Program-made: the position numbers and the translations under genes
The notes under the pieces: model-generated
The model's database searches: none
Seen by the model: the letters and a program-made list of their open reading frames with translations, nothing else
Told to the model about the DNA's origin: nothing
Shown here: piece after piece, positions 1-5,716 of the stretch
How the letters are laid out: the number at the start of each line of letters is the position of its first letter
How positions within the stretch are numbered: position 1 is the stretch's first letter
Assembly: GCA_964346395.1 (NCBI GenBank)
Contig: CAYFUT010000103.1
Coordinates: 1 to 5,716 of the forward strand
Direction: 5' to 3'
Origin: CAYFUT01 sp964346395
Lineage (GTDB): Bacteria; Bacillota; Halanaerobiia; Halobacteroidales; Halobacteroidaceae
Length of the DNA: 5,716 nucleotides

Positions 1-776
1 TTGAGGATAAAGCTCGGGAAGCTGGTTATTCTGTTATTTTCTGTAACACTAATAATAACCATCAGGAGGAAAAAGAAGCTATTGAATTAATGAAAGGTAA
101 GCAGGTTGATGGGATGATTGTGTCCCTGTCTATTAATCAGCAAAATGAAGAAGAACTGGCTAAATTGGCAGAAAAAACTTTTCCGGTGATCCAGATTGAC
201 CGGAAAATACCGGGGGCTGGGCTTCCAGCAGTAGTGATTGATAATCAGCATTCAGCCTATATTGCTACTTCCTATTTACTGGAACTGGGACATACTCAGA
301 TAGGTCATATTAGTGGCGATCTGGAAGTAAAACCAGCCCAGGATAGATTGACTGGGTTTAAAAAAGCGTTAACGGAAGCAGGAGTTAATTGTCGGTCAGA
401 TTGGATTCGGGAGGGGGATTACAGCAAACAATCGGGTTATGAACAGATGAAAAATCTTTTAGCGGGAAATGAAGTACCAACTGCTGTATTTATTGCTAAT
501 GATTTGATGGCTTTAGGGGCTTACGAAGCTATTTTTGCAGCCGGATTAGAAATTGCTGAAGATATTTCTGTGATTGGTCATGATGATATTGAATTAGCTT
601 CGGTTATTAGGCCGGGGTTGACTACTATTTTTCAACCTGAATACCAGTTGGGAAGAGAAGCAGCTGATTTATTGATTGAGAGAGTGGAAAGTACTGATCA
701 GTTGGAGCAGGAAGATAAAATTTTAGATGCTGAATTAGTCGAAAGAGCTTCAACGGGTAAAATTACCGGACAATAA
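1..776 (+). CDS. rbsR: LacI-family ribose operon repressor, 5' partial
   Basis: This is a transcriptional regulator of the LacI/GalR family, missing its N-terminus. The reading frame is open from base 3 (bases 1-2 are the tail of a split codon) to the TAA at 774-776, giving 257 visible residues; family members are about 330, so roughly 75 residues including the helix-turn-helix lie upstream. What remains is the periplasmic-binding-protein-like effector domain: EAGYSVIF near the start, IDR with D66-R67, QDRLTGF with R115, ANDLMALGA with N166-D167, and IGHDDIELAS with D194-D195. The internal ATG at 90 is not the start, because family-like sequence continues upstream of it. Its place directly before rbsK, as in Bacillus, and the LacI-type operator just after its stop codon support the RbsR call. 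Ribose as effector is inferred from context. His193 stands where Phe is usual in the VGFDD motif. Confidence 0.93.
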   Translation, partial: EDKAREAGYSVIFCNTNNNHQEEKEAIELMKGKQVDGMIVSLSINQQNEEELAKLAEKTFPVIQIDRKIPGAGLPAVVIDNQHSAYIATSYLLELGHTQIGHISGDLEVKPAQDRLTGFKKALTEAGVNCRSDWIREGDYSKQSGYEQMKNLLAGNEVPTAVFIANDLMALGAYEAIFAAGLEIAEDISVIGHDDIELASVIRPGLTTIFQPEYQLGREAADLLIERVESTDQLEQEDKILDAELVERASTGKITGQ

Positions 777-787
777 TTTTAGGGGCC

Positions 788-819
788 TTTCGAAAACGTT
801 ACCGACAACGTTTTCGAAA
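788..819. promoter_or_regulatory. Compound LacI-type operator, perfect inverted repeat (probable RbsR site)
   Basis: The arms tttcgaaaacgtt (788-800) and aacgttttcgaaa (807-819) are perfect reverse complements of 13 bp around the spacer accgac. Each arm contains the central AACGTT typical of LacI-family operators. Read as 14-mers, the region holds two such operators: 791-804 (cgaaaacgttaccg) and 803-816 (cgacaacgttttcg), with centres 12 bp apart and a 2-bp overlap. In each, the outer half-site is the ideal CGAAAAC and the inner half is imperfect. The E. coli RbsR operator has the same CGAAACG-type core, so the upstream regulator is the likely ligand; a catabolite-control (CcpA/cre) role is less likely because the end bases are C and G instead of T and A. 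The RNA could also form a 13-bp hairpin, but no T-run follows it on either strand, so it is not an intrinsic terminator. Confidence 0.8.
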
Positions 820-838
820 ACAGAAAACCTGGTATCAA
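811..838 (+). promoter_or_regulatory. Possible weak internal promoter for rbsK onward
   Basis: TATCAA at 833-838 preceded by TG at 830-831 resembles an extended -10 element (4 of 6 matches to TATAAT). TTTTCG at 811-816, 16 bp upstream, is a poor -35 (3 of 6 matches). If it is used, transcription would start near 845, leaving a short leader before the rbsK start at 871, and the operator at 788-819 would cover the -35. The match is weak; the genes may instead be read entirely from a promoter upstream of rbsR, outside the window. Confidence 0.22.
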
Positions 839-856
839 TGAGAAAATCCGGTAGCA

Positions 857-865
857 AAAGGAGGG
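857..865 (+). promoter_or_regulatory. Ribosome binding site that sets the rbsK start
   Basis: AAAGGAGGG lies 5 bases before the ATG at 871. The in-frame ATG at 838 has no Shine-Dalgarno sequence in front of it and would add 11 residues, largely basic, ahead of the conserved ribokinase N-terminus. This decides the start in favour of 871. Confidence 0.9.
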
Positions 866-870
866 CAAAA

Positions 871-1779
871 ATGAAAAATAGTATTTTAGTAATCGGAAGT
901 ATGAATATGGATCTGGTAGTCCAGACTGATTCGTATCCCCAGAAAGGAGAAACTTTGGTGGGAAATAACTTTCATCAGGCTCCCGGGGGCAAAGGGGCTA
1001 ATCAAGCTTTAGCTGCTGGTAAATTAGGGGGGGGAGTTGACTTTATTGGTGCCTGTGGAGACGATGCTTTTGGGGAGCAGTTACTTACTAGTTTGGAATC
1101 AGGAGGGGTAAACACAGAAGGAGTCTATAGATTAGAAGAGAGTACAGGAATTGCCAGCATTACTGTTGAAGCAGATGGCGACAATCGAATAATAATTGTG
1201 CCCGGGGCTAATGGACAGTTGATTCCGGAGCTAATCGATAATTATAAAGCTAAAATAGAGGAAGCAGAGCTAATATTACTTCAGTTAGAAATTCCCATAA
1301 ATACAATAGAGCACATCATTGAAGTGGCCGCCGATTATGGAACAAAGATTTTACTTGATCCGGCGCCGGTTAAACAATTAGCCCCCGAAATTTATCAGGA
1401 TATTGATTATTTGTTGCCTAATGAGGGGGAACTGGATTCCTTGGTCCCTGAATTAGACGGAGTGGAGGCTAAAGTGAATAAGTTATTATCTTTAGGAGTA
1501 GATAAGGTTCTATTAACTAAAGGAGCAGAGGGAGTAACTTTATATAGTGGACAGGATCAGACAGATTATTCGGCTATTAAAGTAAATCCCGTGGATACTA
1601 CTGCGGCTGGAGATGCTTTTGCTGGTGGGTTTGCTTACAGCTTACAGCAGGGCTGGTCCGAAGGGGAAGCCATTAAATTTGCTAACTGGGTAGCTAGTCT
1701 ATCAGTTACTACCGAAGGAGCTCAGCCTTCGCTGCCGACTGGTAAAGAAGTAAGAAAATTCAAACAAAAAAGGAGCTGA
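871..1779 (+). CDS. rbsK: Ribokinase (PfkB family)
   Basis: Cytoplasmic kinase that converts D-ribose and ATP to ribose 5-phosphate and ADP, feeding the pentose phosphate and nucleotide pathways. The protein is 302 residues, close to the usual 300-310. Visible PfkB-family marks are the N-terminal ILVIGSMNMDLV with the substrate-site NMD (12-14), the GGKGANQA signature (39-46), the N184-E187 pair in PNEGE linked to phosphate and magnesium binding, TKGAEG (216-221), and the C-terminal DTTAAGDAFAGG (242-253) with anion hole AAGD and catalytic base D248. The GGKGAN and DTTAAGD motifs match ribokinase better than fructokinase or adenosine kinase, and the neighbours agree. The start at 871 is chosen from the ribosome binding site and the family N-terminus. 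The gene contains a run of eight G at 1027-1034, but the frame is intact. Its last codons carry the ribosome binding site of rbsD. Confidence 0.97.
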   Translation: MKNSILVIGSMNMDLVVQTDSYPQKGETLVGNNFHQAPGGKGANQALAAGKLGGGVDFIGACGDDAFGEQLLTSLESGGVNTEGVYRLEESTGIASITVEADGDNRIIIVPGANGQLIPELIDNYKAKIEEAELILLQLEIPINTIEHIIEVAADYGTKILLDPAPVKQLAPEIYQDIDYLLPNEGELDSLVPELDGVEAKVNKLLSLGVDKVLLTKGAEGVTLYSGQDQTDYSAIKVNPVDTTAAGDAFAGGFAYSLQQGWSEGEAIKFANWVASLSVTTEGAQPSLPTGKEVRKFKQKRS

Positions 1780-1783
1780 TAAA

Positions 1784-2188
1784 ATGAAAAAGCGCGGTGT
1801 TTTAAATGATGAGCTGTCCAAATTAATAGCAGAAATGGGTCATAAAGATAGGTTGACTATCTGTGATTCAGGACTGCCGATTCCGGCTGATAGCAATCGA
1901 ATTGATCTGGCTTTAAAGCCCGGAGTACCTAAGTTCAAACAGGTTTTAACCACTGTCCTGGATGAATTAGTAATTGAAGGAGCTATCGTAGCTAATCAGA
2001 TGAGGGAGGAAAGTCCCGAACTATGGGAAGAAACTAAAGAAATTCTGGAACAAGCTGGAGTAGAGAAACTGGAATACTGCAGCCACGAAGAGTTTAAACA
2101 GTTAACTGCGGAGACAAAAGGAATAGTAAGGAGTGGTGAGGTAATTCCCTTTGCTAATATAATTCTAATTTCGGGAGTTGATTTTTAA
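1784..2188 (+). CDS. rbsD: D-ribose pyranase
   Basis: Member of the RbsD/FucU family, which interconverts the pyranose and furanose forms of ribose so that ribokinase receives its substrate form; the known enzyme is a cytoplasmic ring-shaped oligomer. The 134 residues match the family length (131 in B. subtilis, 139 in E. coli). The N-terminal MKKRGVLN, catalytic His20 in AEMGHKD, Asp28 in ICDSGLPIP, His101 and Lys105 in SHEEFK, and Asn125 in FANIIL correspond to the B. subtilis active-site residues His20, Asp28, His98, Lys102 and Asn122. The residue equivalent to active-site Tyr120 is Phe123 here (codon ttt at 2150-2152). The start follows AAAGGAG at 1769-1775, inside the end of rbsK, with 4 bases between the two genes. 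The stop TAA shares one base with the ATG of rbsA. Confidence 0.96.
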   Translation: MKKRGVLNDELSKLIAEMGHKDRLTICDSGLPIPADSNRIDLALKPGVPKFKQVLTTVLDELVIEGAIVANQMREESPELWEETKEILEQAGVEKLEYCSHEEFKQLTAETKGIVRSGEVIPFANIILISGVDF

Positions 2189-3678
2189 TGGAGCAAGATC
2201 CGATTCTGGAAATGAAGCAGATCACCAAAACTTTTCCCGGTGTTAAAGCGCTAGATAATGTTGATTTTGATCTGTATCACGGTGAAGTTCACGCTTTGCT
2301 AGGCGAGAATGGAGCCGGCAAATCAACTCTAATGAAAGTTTTGAATGGGATCCACCAGCAGGATAGCGGAGAGATCCACCTTTACGGGGAGCAGGTTGAG
2401 TTTGCAACTCCAAGTGAGGCGCAAGAAGCCGGACTGTCGATTATTCATCAAGAGTTAAAACTAATCCCCGATTTGACAGTAGCAGAAAATATTTTTCTGG
2501 GTCGGGAAACAGTAAGGGGTCTGTTTGTAGATTTTGCCGATTTAAAGGAAAAGACGGCTGCGGTTTTAGATGATCTGGGAGTAGAGATTGATCCGGAAGC
2601 AAAAATAAGGGATTTAAATATCGGGAATCAGCAGATGGTAGAGATTGCTAAAGCTGTCTCTCAGGAAGCCGAGATACTAGTGATGGACGAGCCGACTTCC
2701 TCGCTAACCCCGGAAGAAGCCGAACTGCTATTTGGCTTAATTGAGCGGCTAACGGAACAGGGATTGTCTATTGTTTATATTTCGCACAAGATAGAAGAAA
2801 TTTTTAAGATCTGTGACCGGGTGACAGTCTTGAGAGATGGGAAGAAAGCGGGAGAAGTTGAAGTAGCTAATTCCTGTCGAGATGAGCTGGTTAAGATGAT
2901 GGTCGGCCGCGATATTAACGAAAGATTTCCTACGATAAAGAACAATCGAACTGAAAAGATTTTAGAAGGCGCTAATTTATCAGTTAAAGATAAAGTAAAA
3001 AATGCTTCGTTTGAAGTTTATAAGGGGGAAGTGTTAGGAATTGCTGGCTTAATGGGTGCCGGCAGAACAGAATTAGCCAAAAGTATTTACGGGGTTTATG
3101 AACTTGATGAAGGAGAAATTTATTATAAGGGAGCGCCTATTCAGATTAACTCGCCTAAAGAAGCTATTGAGTTAGGATTTTATTATCTGAGCGAAGATAG
3201 AAAGACGGAAGGACTGGTTTTACCCGAGACAGTAGAGCATAATATTTCTCTGTCGGTAGTAAAAGAGATGCGGCAATTTGGTCTGATAGATAGTCACCAG
3301 GAAGGGAATTTGGCCTGTAAATATATTAGAGATTTAGATATTAAAACTCCGGATGAAAAACGAGTGGTGAAAAACCTAAGCGGTGGAAACCAGCAGAAAG
3401 TAGTAATTGCCAAAGTATTAAGTACTGATCCGGAACTGGTTATTCTGGATGATCCAACTCGGGGAATAGATGTAGGAGCTAAACAGGAGATTTATAATTT
3501 AATTAGTGATTTTGTAGCTCAGGGAGTGGCGGTTGTTTTAATTTCTTCTGAGCTGCCGGAAGTATTAAATTTAAGCCATCGTATTCTGGTAATGCATGAG
3601 CAGGAGATTGCCGGAGAACTGCAAGCAGAGCAGGCTACTCAGGAAAAAATAATGAACTTAGCTACAGGAGGGGAATAA
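2188..3678 (+). CDS. rbsA: Ribose ABC transporter ATP-binding protein, two fused nucleotide-binding domains
   Basis: Cytoplasmic ATPase that drives ribose import through RbsC. At 496 residues it has the tandem-domain layout of the RbsA/MglA/XylG family (about 500). Domain 1 (about 5-240) shows Walker A GENGAGKST (39-47), Q-loop Gln88, signature LNIGNQQ (143-149), Walker B ILVMDEPT with Glu168, and switch His200. Domain 2 (about 255-496) shows the family's altered Walker A GLMGAGRTE (287-295, Arg for Lys), the family motif SEDRKTEGL (335-343), an intact signature LSGGNQQ (397-403), Walker B VILDDPTRG with Asp422 where Glu is usual, and Ser454 in place of the switch His. Domain 2 is thus degenerate, partly as is normal for the family. 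The start overlaps the rbsD stop (TAATG), with GGGAG at 2173-2177, suggesting translational coupling. Ribose specificity comes from the neighbours; the ATPase alone cannot tell ribose from galactose or xylose. Confidence 0.96.
   Translation: MEQDPILEMKQITKTFPGVKALDNVDFDLYHGEVHALLGENGAGKSTLMKVLNGIHQQDSGEIHLYGEQVEFATPSEAQEAGLSIIHQELKLIPDLTVAENIFLGRETVRGLFVDFADLKEKTAAVLDDLGVEIDPEAKIRDLNIGNQQMVEIAKAVSQEAEILVMDEPTSSLTPEEAELLFGLIERLTEQGLSIVYISHKIEEIFKICDRVTVLRDGKKAGEVEVANSCRDELVKMMVGRDINERFPTIKNNRTEKILEGANLSVKDKVKNASFEVYKGEVLGIAGLMGAGRTELAKSIYGVYELDEGEIYYKGAPIQINSPKEAIELGFYYLSEDRKTEGLVLPETVEHNISLSVVKEMRQFGLIDSHQEGNLACKYIRDLDIKTPDEKRVVKNLSGGNQQKVVIAKVLSTDPELVILDDPTRGIDVGAKQEIYNLISDFVAQGVAVVLISSELPEVLNLSHRILVMHEQEIAGELQAEQATQEKIMNLATGGE
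3666..3673 (+). promoter_or_regulatory. Ribosome binding site supporting the rbsC GTG start
   Basis: AGGAGGGG lies 6 bases before the GTG at 3680, within the last codons of rbsA. No in-frame ATG occurs until codon 69, well inside the first membrane segments, so the GTG start is well supported. Confidence 0.88.
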
Positions 3679-3679
3679 A

Positions 3680-4660
3680 GTGAATCAGCAAGCTACTGAA
3701 GCGGAGGAAAACAACTCCACATCATTTTTAGAAAAGATAAAGACAGTAACCAAATTCAAGACGGGCTTAGGCCTGTTGGGAATTATAGTTGTATTATCGA
3801 TTTTAAGTGAACACTTTTTGACTGCTACTAATTTATTTAATATAGTTACTCAGACTTCTATTAATGCTCTACTGGCCTTTGGAATGACTTTTGTAATTTT
3901 ATCTGGCGGAATTGATCTTTCCGTCGGCTCAGTTATGGCTGTGGCCAGTGCGGTGACAGCCGGATTGTTAACCAGCGGACTAAATATGGTAGTAGCAATT
4001 ATCGGCGGTTTGCTGGCGGGGACGGGACTAGGTCTGTTTAATGGCTTAGTAATTTCTCGCTTAGCAATGCCGGCCTTTATAGTGACCCTAGCGATGAAGA
4101 GTATAGCCCGGGGATTGGCTCTAATCTACACCGACGGCAAACCAATTTCTGGTTTTAGCGAAAGCTTTCAGTTTTTAGGGGGTGGTAAACTAGGCAAGAT
4201 ACCGATTCCAGTAATAATTTTGGCTATAGCACTGTTTGTAGGGTATATAGTACTGACCAAGACACCTTTTGGCCGTTATGTATATGCCATAGGAGGTAGT
4301 GAAGAGGCTGCCGAATTATCCGGCATCAATACCAAAGCAATTAAAACTGCTGTATTTGCCATTAGTGGATTCATGGCTTCGGTAAGTGGAATAGTGTTGG
4401 CTTCCCGGTTGAATTCTGCCCAACCTACAGCAGGAGCAGGATACGAGTTAGATGCAATTGCAGCAGTAGTATTGGGCGGTACTAGCTTAACTGGAGGCCG
4501 CGGAGGCATCACTGGTACTTTAATCGGGGCTTTGATTATGGGAGTAATTAGTAATGGTTTGAATCTGCTTAATGTTTCTTCCTTTTATCAGTTGGTAGCT
4601 AAAGGATCGGTAATTTTACTTGCTATCTATTTGGATCGGCGCAGCAAACAAGCTTCATAA
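3680..4660 (+). CDS. rbsC: Ribose ABC transporter permease
   Basis: Integral membrane subunit that forms the ribose channel, probably as a homodimer with RbsA on the cytoplasmic face and RbsB docking outside. The 326 residues fit the family (321-322 in E. coli and B. subtilis). A polar, acidic N-terminus (1-25) precedes roughly eight to ten hydrophobic stretches, near 29-46, 58-76, 83-98, 102-124, 130-149, 173-193, 220-241, 257-270, 278-298 and 305-318; these are by eye. Family motifs are FVILSGGIDLSVGS (71-84), the cytoplasmic coupling-loop region GGSEEAAELSGI (205-216), and AAVVLGGTSLTGGRGG (261-276), all typical of the RbsC/XylH/MglC permease family. It starts with GTG one base after the rbsA stop codon. 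Substrate specificity is inferred from the operon. Confidence 0.96.
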   Translation: MNQQATEAEENNSTSFLEKIKTVTKFKTGLGLLGIIVVLSILSEHFLTATNLFNIVTQTSINALLAFGMTFVILSGGIDLSVGSVMAVASAVTAGLLTSGLNMVVAIIGGLLAGTGLGLFNGLVISRLAMPAFIVTLAMKSIARGLALIYTDGKPISGFSESFQFLGGGKLGKIPIPVIILAIALFVGYIVLTKTPFGRYVYAIGGSEEAAELSGINTKAIKTAVFAISGFMASVSGIVLASRLNSAQPTAGAGYELDAIAAVVLGGTSLTGGRGGITGTLIGALIMGVISNGLNLLNVSSFYQLVAKGSVILLAIYLDRRSKQAS

Positions 4661-4665
4661 ATAAT

Positions 4666-4673
4666 AAGGGGGT
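4666..4673 (+). promoter_or_regulatory. Ribosome binding site of rbsB
   Basis: AAGGGGGT lies 6 bases before the ATG at 4680 in the 19-base gap after rbsC. No hairpin or separate promoter is visible in that gap, so the higher RbsB level usual for binding proteins would have to come from translation or from 3'-end stability. Confidence 0.8.
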
Positions 4674-4679
4674 CATAAA

Positions 4680-5618
4680 ATGTTTAAGAAAAAAGGATTA
4701 GTGTTAGGAATAGCTGTTTTGTTGATCATGGCATTGTCGGTAACTGCTGGAGCCTGGTGGATTTTTGGCGATGATGAAGAGGACGAGCAATTAACAGTAG
4801 GATTTGCGGTTTCCACTCAGAACAATCCTTTCTTCGTGGATATGAAAGAAGGAGCTCAACAGAAAGCTGACGAATTAGGCGTAGAACTGATGGTAGCCGA
4901 TGCCCAAAATGATGCTTCTAAACAGTTGAGTAGTGTGGAGGACTTATTGGTTAAGCAGATTGATGTACTGGTAATTAATCCTGTTGATGGGGATGCAATT
5001 GTACCTGCTATTGAATCAGCTAATGAACAGGGAGTACCGGTAATTACTGTAGACCGTTCAGCTAGCGGCGGGAAAGTAGCTGCCAATATTGCCTCGGATA
5101 ATGTTAAAGGTGGAGAAATGGCAGCGGATTATATAGCTAAACAGTTGAATAAAAAAGGAAAAGTAGTTGAATTAGAAGGAATTCCGGGAACTTCTGCCGC
5201 TCGAGATAGAGGAAAAGGATTTAATAAGGGTATTGACAATTATTCTGATATAGAAGTAATTGCTCGCCAGCCGGCTGGATTTGACCGGTCTAAAGGAATG
5301 ACGGTAATGGAAAACGTTCTGCAGGCTAACCAGGAGATTGATGCTGTATTTGCTCATAATGATTCGATGGCGTTAGGAGCAATTGAAGCAGCAAAATCTG
5401 CGGGCAGATTGGATGAGATGAAGATAGTCGGATTTGATGCAATTGATGATGCCATTACGGCTATTAAAGATGATGAATTAGATGCAACAATCGCTCAGCA
5501 GCCTTCCTTGATGGGTAAAATGGCAATTGAAAAAGCTAAGATGCTTTCGGAAGGAAAAGAACTGAAAGAGTATTATCCAGCTAAGTTGAAGCTAATTACA
5601 AAAGAAAATGCAAAGTAA
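4680..5618 (+). CDS. rbsB: D-ribose-binding protein of the ABC transporter
   Basis: Extracytoplasmic receptor that binds ribose and delivers it to RbsC. The 312 residues consist of a basic start MFKKK, a hydrophobic segment (about 6-29), an acidic stretch DDEEDE (31-36), and a two-lobe binding domain of the ribose/galactose type. All ten residues that contact ribose in the E. coli protein have counterparts: Asn49, Phe51 and Phe52 in QNNPFF, Asp125-Arg126 in VDRSAS, Arg177 in SAARDRG, Phe201 in PAGFD, Asn227 in FAHND, Asp253 in VGFD and Gln273 in IAQQ. This is the strongest evidence in the window that the sugar is ribose. There is no cysteine anywhere, so it cannot be a lipoprotein as in B. 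subtilis. AGA (23-25) could be a signal peptidase I site; otherwise the segment may stay as an anchor. It is the last gene, followed by a terminator. Confidence 0.97.
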   Translation: MFKKKGLVLGIAVLLIMALSVTAGAWWIFGDDEEDEQLTVGFAVSTQNNPFFVDMKEGAQQKADELGVELMVADAQNDASKQLSSVEDLLVKQIDVLVINPVDGDAIVPAIESANEQGVPVITVDRSASGGKVAANIASDNVKGGEMAADYIAKQLNKKGKVVELEGIPGTSAARDRGKGFNKGIDNYSDIEVIARQPAGFDRSKGMTVMENVLQANQEIDAVFAHNDSMALGAIEAAKSAGRLDEMKIVGFDAIDDAITAIKDDELDATIAQQPSLMGKMAIEKAKMLSEGKELKEYYPAKLKLITKENAK

Positions 5619-5629
5619 ATACCTAATTC

Positions 5630-5666
5630 AAAGTAGCAGGTGAGTTTTTTCACCTGCTACTTTCTT
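5630..5666 (+). terminator. Rho-independent terminator of the rbs operon
   Basis: A perfect 14-bp stem, aaagtagcaggtga (5630-5643) with tcacctgctacttt (5650-5663), closes the loop gttttt and runs into a short, interrupted T-rich tail, tttctt. It begins 11 bases after the rbsB stop codon. The tail is not a long T-run, but the stem is strong. It should end the operon transcript and protect its 3' end. Confidence 0.9.
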
Positions 5667-5716
5667 GTGTGCTCCGTAAACTATAGAAATAGCAGATGTG
5701 AATTCTGCTCATGCTG

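Noticed and set aside
90..92. ATG at 90 as the start of the regulator, with an AGGAGG-like sequence at 64-69
   Set aside because: The frame is open upstream to the window edge and encodes typical LacI-family sequence (EAGYSVIF). The AGGAGG-like bases are codons for Gln-Glu-Glu and lie too far from the ATG.
788..819. Intrinsic terminator between rbsR and rbsK
   Set aside because: The inverted repeat could fold in RNA, but the downstream bases are A-rich on the plus strand and a GC-rich stretch follows on the minus strand, so no T-run supports termination.
838..870. Upstream ATG adding 11 residues (MRKSGSKRRAK) to ribokinase
   Set aside because: It has no ribosome binding site, and the extra residues have no place in the family; AAAGGAGGG directly precedes the ATG at 871.
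4276..4512. Minus-strand open frame of 78 codons opposite rbsC
   Set aside because: It lies wholly within the well-conserved rbsC gene on the other strand, has no recognisable domain and its composition mirrors the permease codons.
4856..5086. Minus-strand open frame of 76 codons opposite rbsB
   Set aside because: It lies wholly within rbsB, with no recognisable domain; a chance antisense frame.
5172..5357. Minus-strand open frame of 61 codons opposite rbsB
   Set aside because: Same reason: it is inside the conserved binding-protein gene and looks like chance.
5691..5709. Small inverted repeat agcaga/tctgct near the window end
   Set aside because: The stem is only 6 bp with a 7-base loop, has no T-run or other context, and the sequence stops 7 bases later; it is too weak to call.
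1..5716. Mobile element, CRISPR array, tRNA, rRNA or riboswitch
   Set aside because: No long terminal inverted repeats, spaced direct repeats, transposase-like frames or RNA gene signatures were seen; nearly the whole window is explained by the ribose operon.

Overview
The window holds one complete ribose uptake and utilisation operon, all on the plus strand, in the order rbsR (5' end cut off by the window edge), rbsK, rbsD, rbsA, rbsC, rbsB, followed by an intrinsic terminator. This is the rbsRKDACB order of Bacillus subtilis, not the rbsDACBKR order of Escherichia coli. The DNA is AT-rich, with strong AGGAGG-type ribosome binding sites, which points to a low-GC Firmicute. The binding protein RbsB has no lipobox cysteine (it has no cysteine at all), carries an apparent Sec signal segment and then a run of acidic residues. 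That would suit a diderm, possibly halophilic clostridial-type organism such as the Halanaerobiales. The lineage is inference, not something the sequence proves.

Layout. 1-776: C-terminal three quarters of a LacI-family regulator; its DNA-binding domain and the operon's main promoter lie upstream of the window. 777-870: the only sizeable intergenic gap inside the operon. It contains a perfect 13-bp inverted repeat (788-819) built from two overlapping LacI-type operators, a weak possible promoter, and the rbsK ribosome binding site. 871-1779 ribokinase; 1784-2188 ribose pyranase; 2188-3678 double-domain ABC ATPase; 3680-4660 permease; 4680-5618 ribose-binding protein. Gaps from rbsK onward are 1 to 19 bases, or a 1-base overlap, so these five genes should be one transcript. 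5630-5666: terminator. 5667-5716: no gene visible.

How it works together. RbsB captures ribose outside the cytoplasmic membrane and hands it to the RbsC channel, powered by RbsA. RbsD speeds interconversion of ribose ring forms so that RbsK can phosphorylate the sugar to ribose 5-phosphate. RbsR probably represses the operon until ribose is present and is the natural candidate to bind the 788-819 site.

Nothing here looks like a new biological system. The points worth a second look are the compound operator placed inside the operon, the concentration of non-consensus residues in one of the two ATP sites of RbsA, a Tyr-to-Phe change in the RbsD active site, and the lack of a lipid anchor on RbsB.
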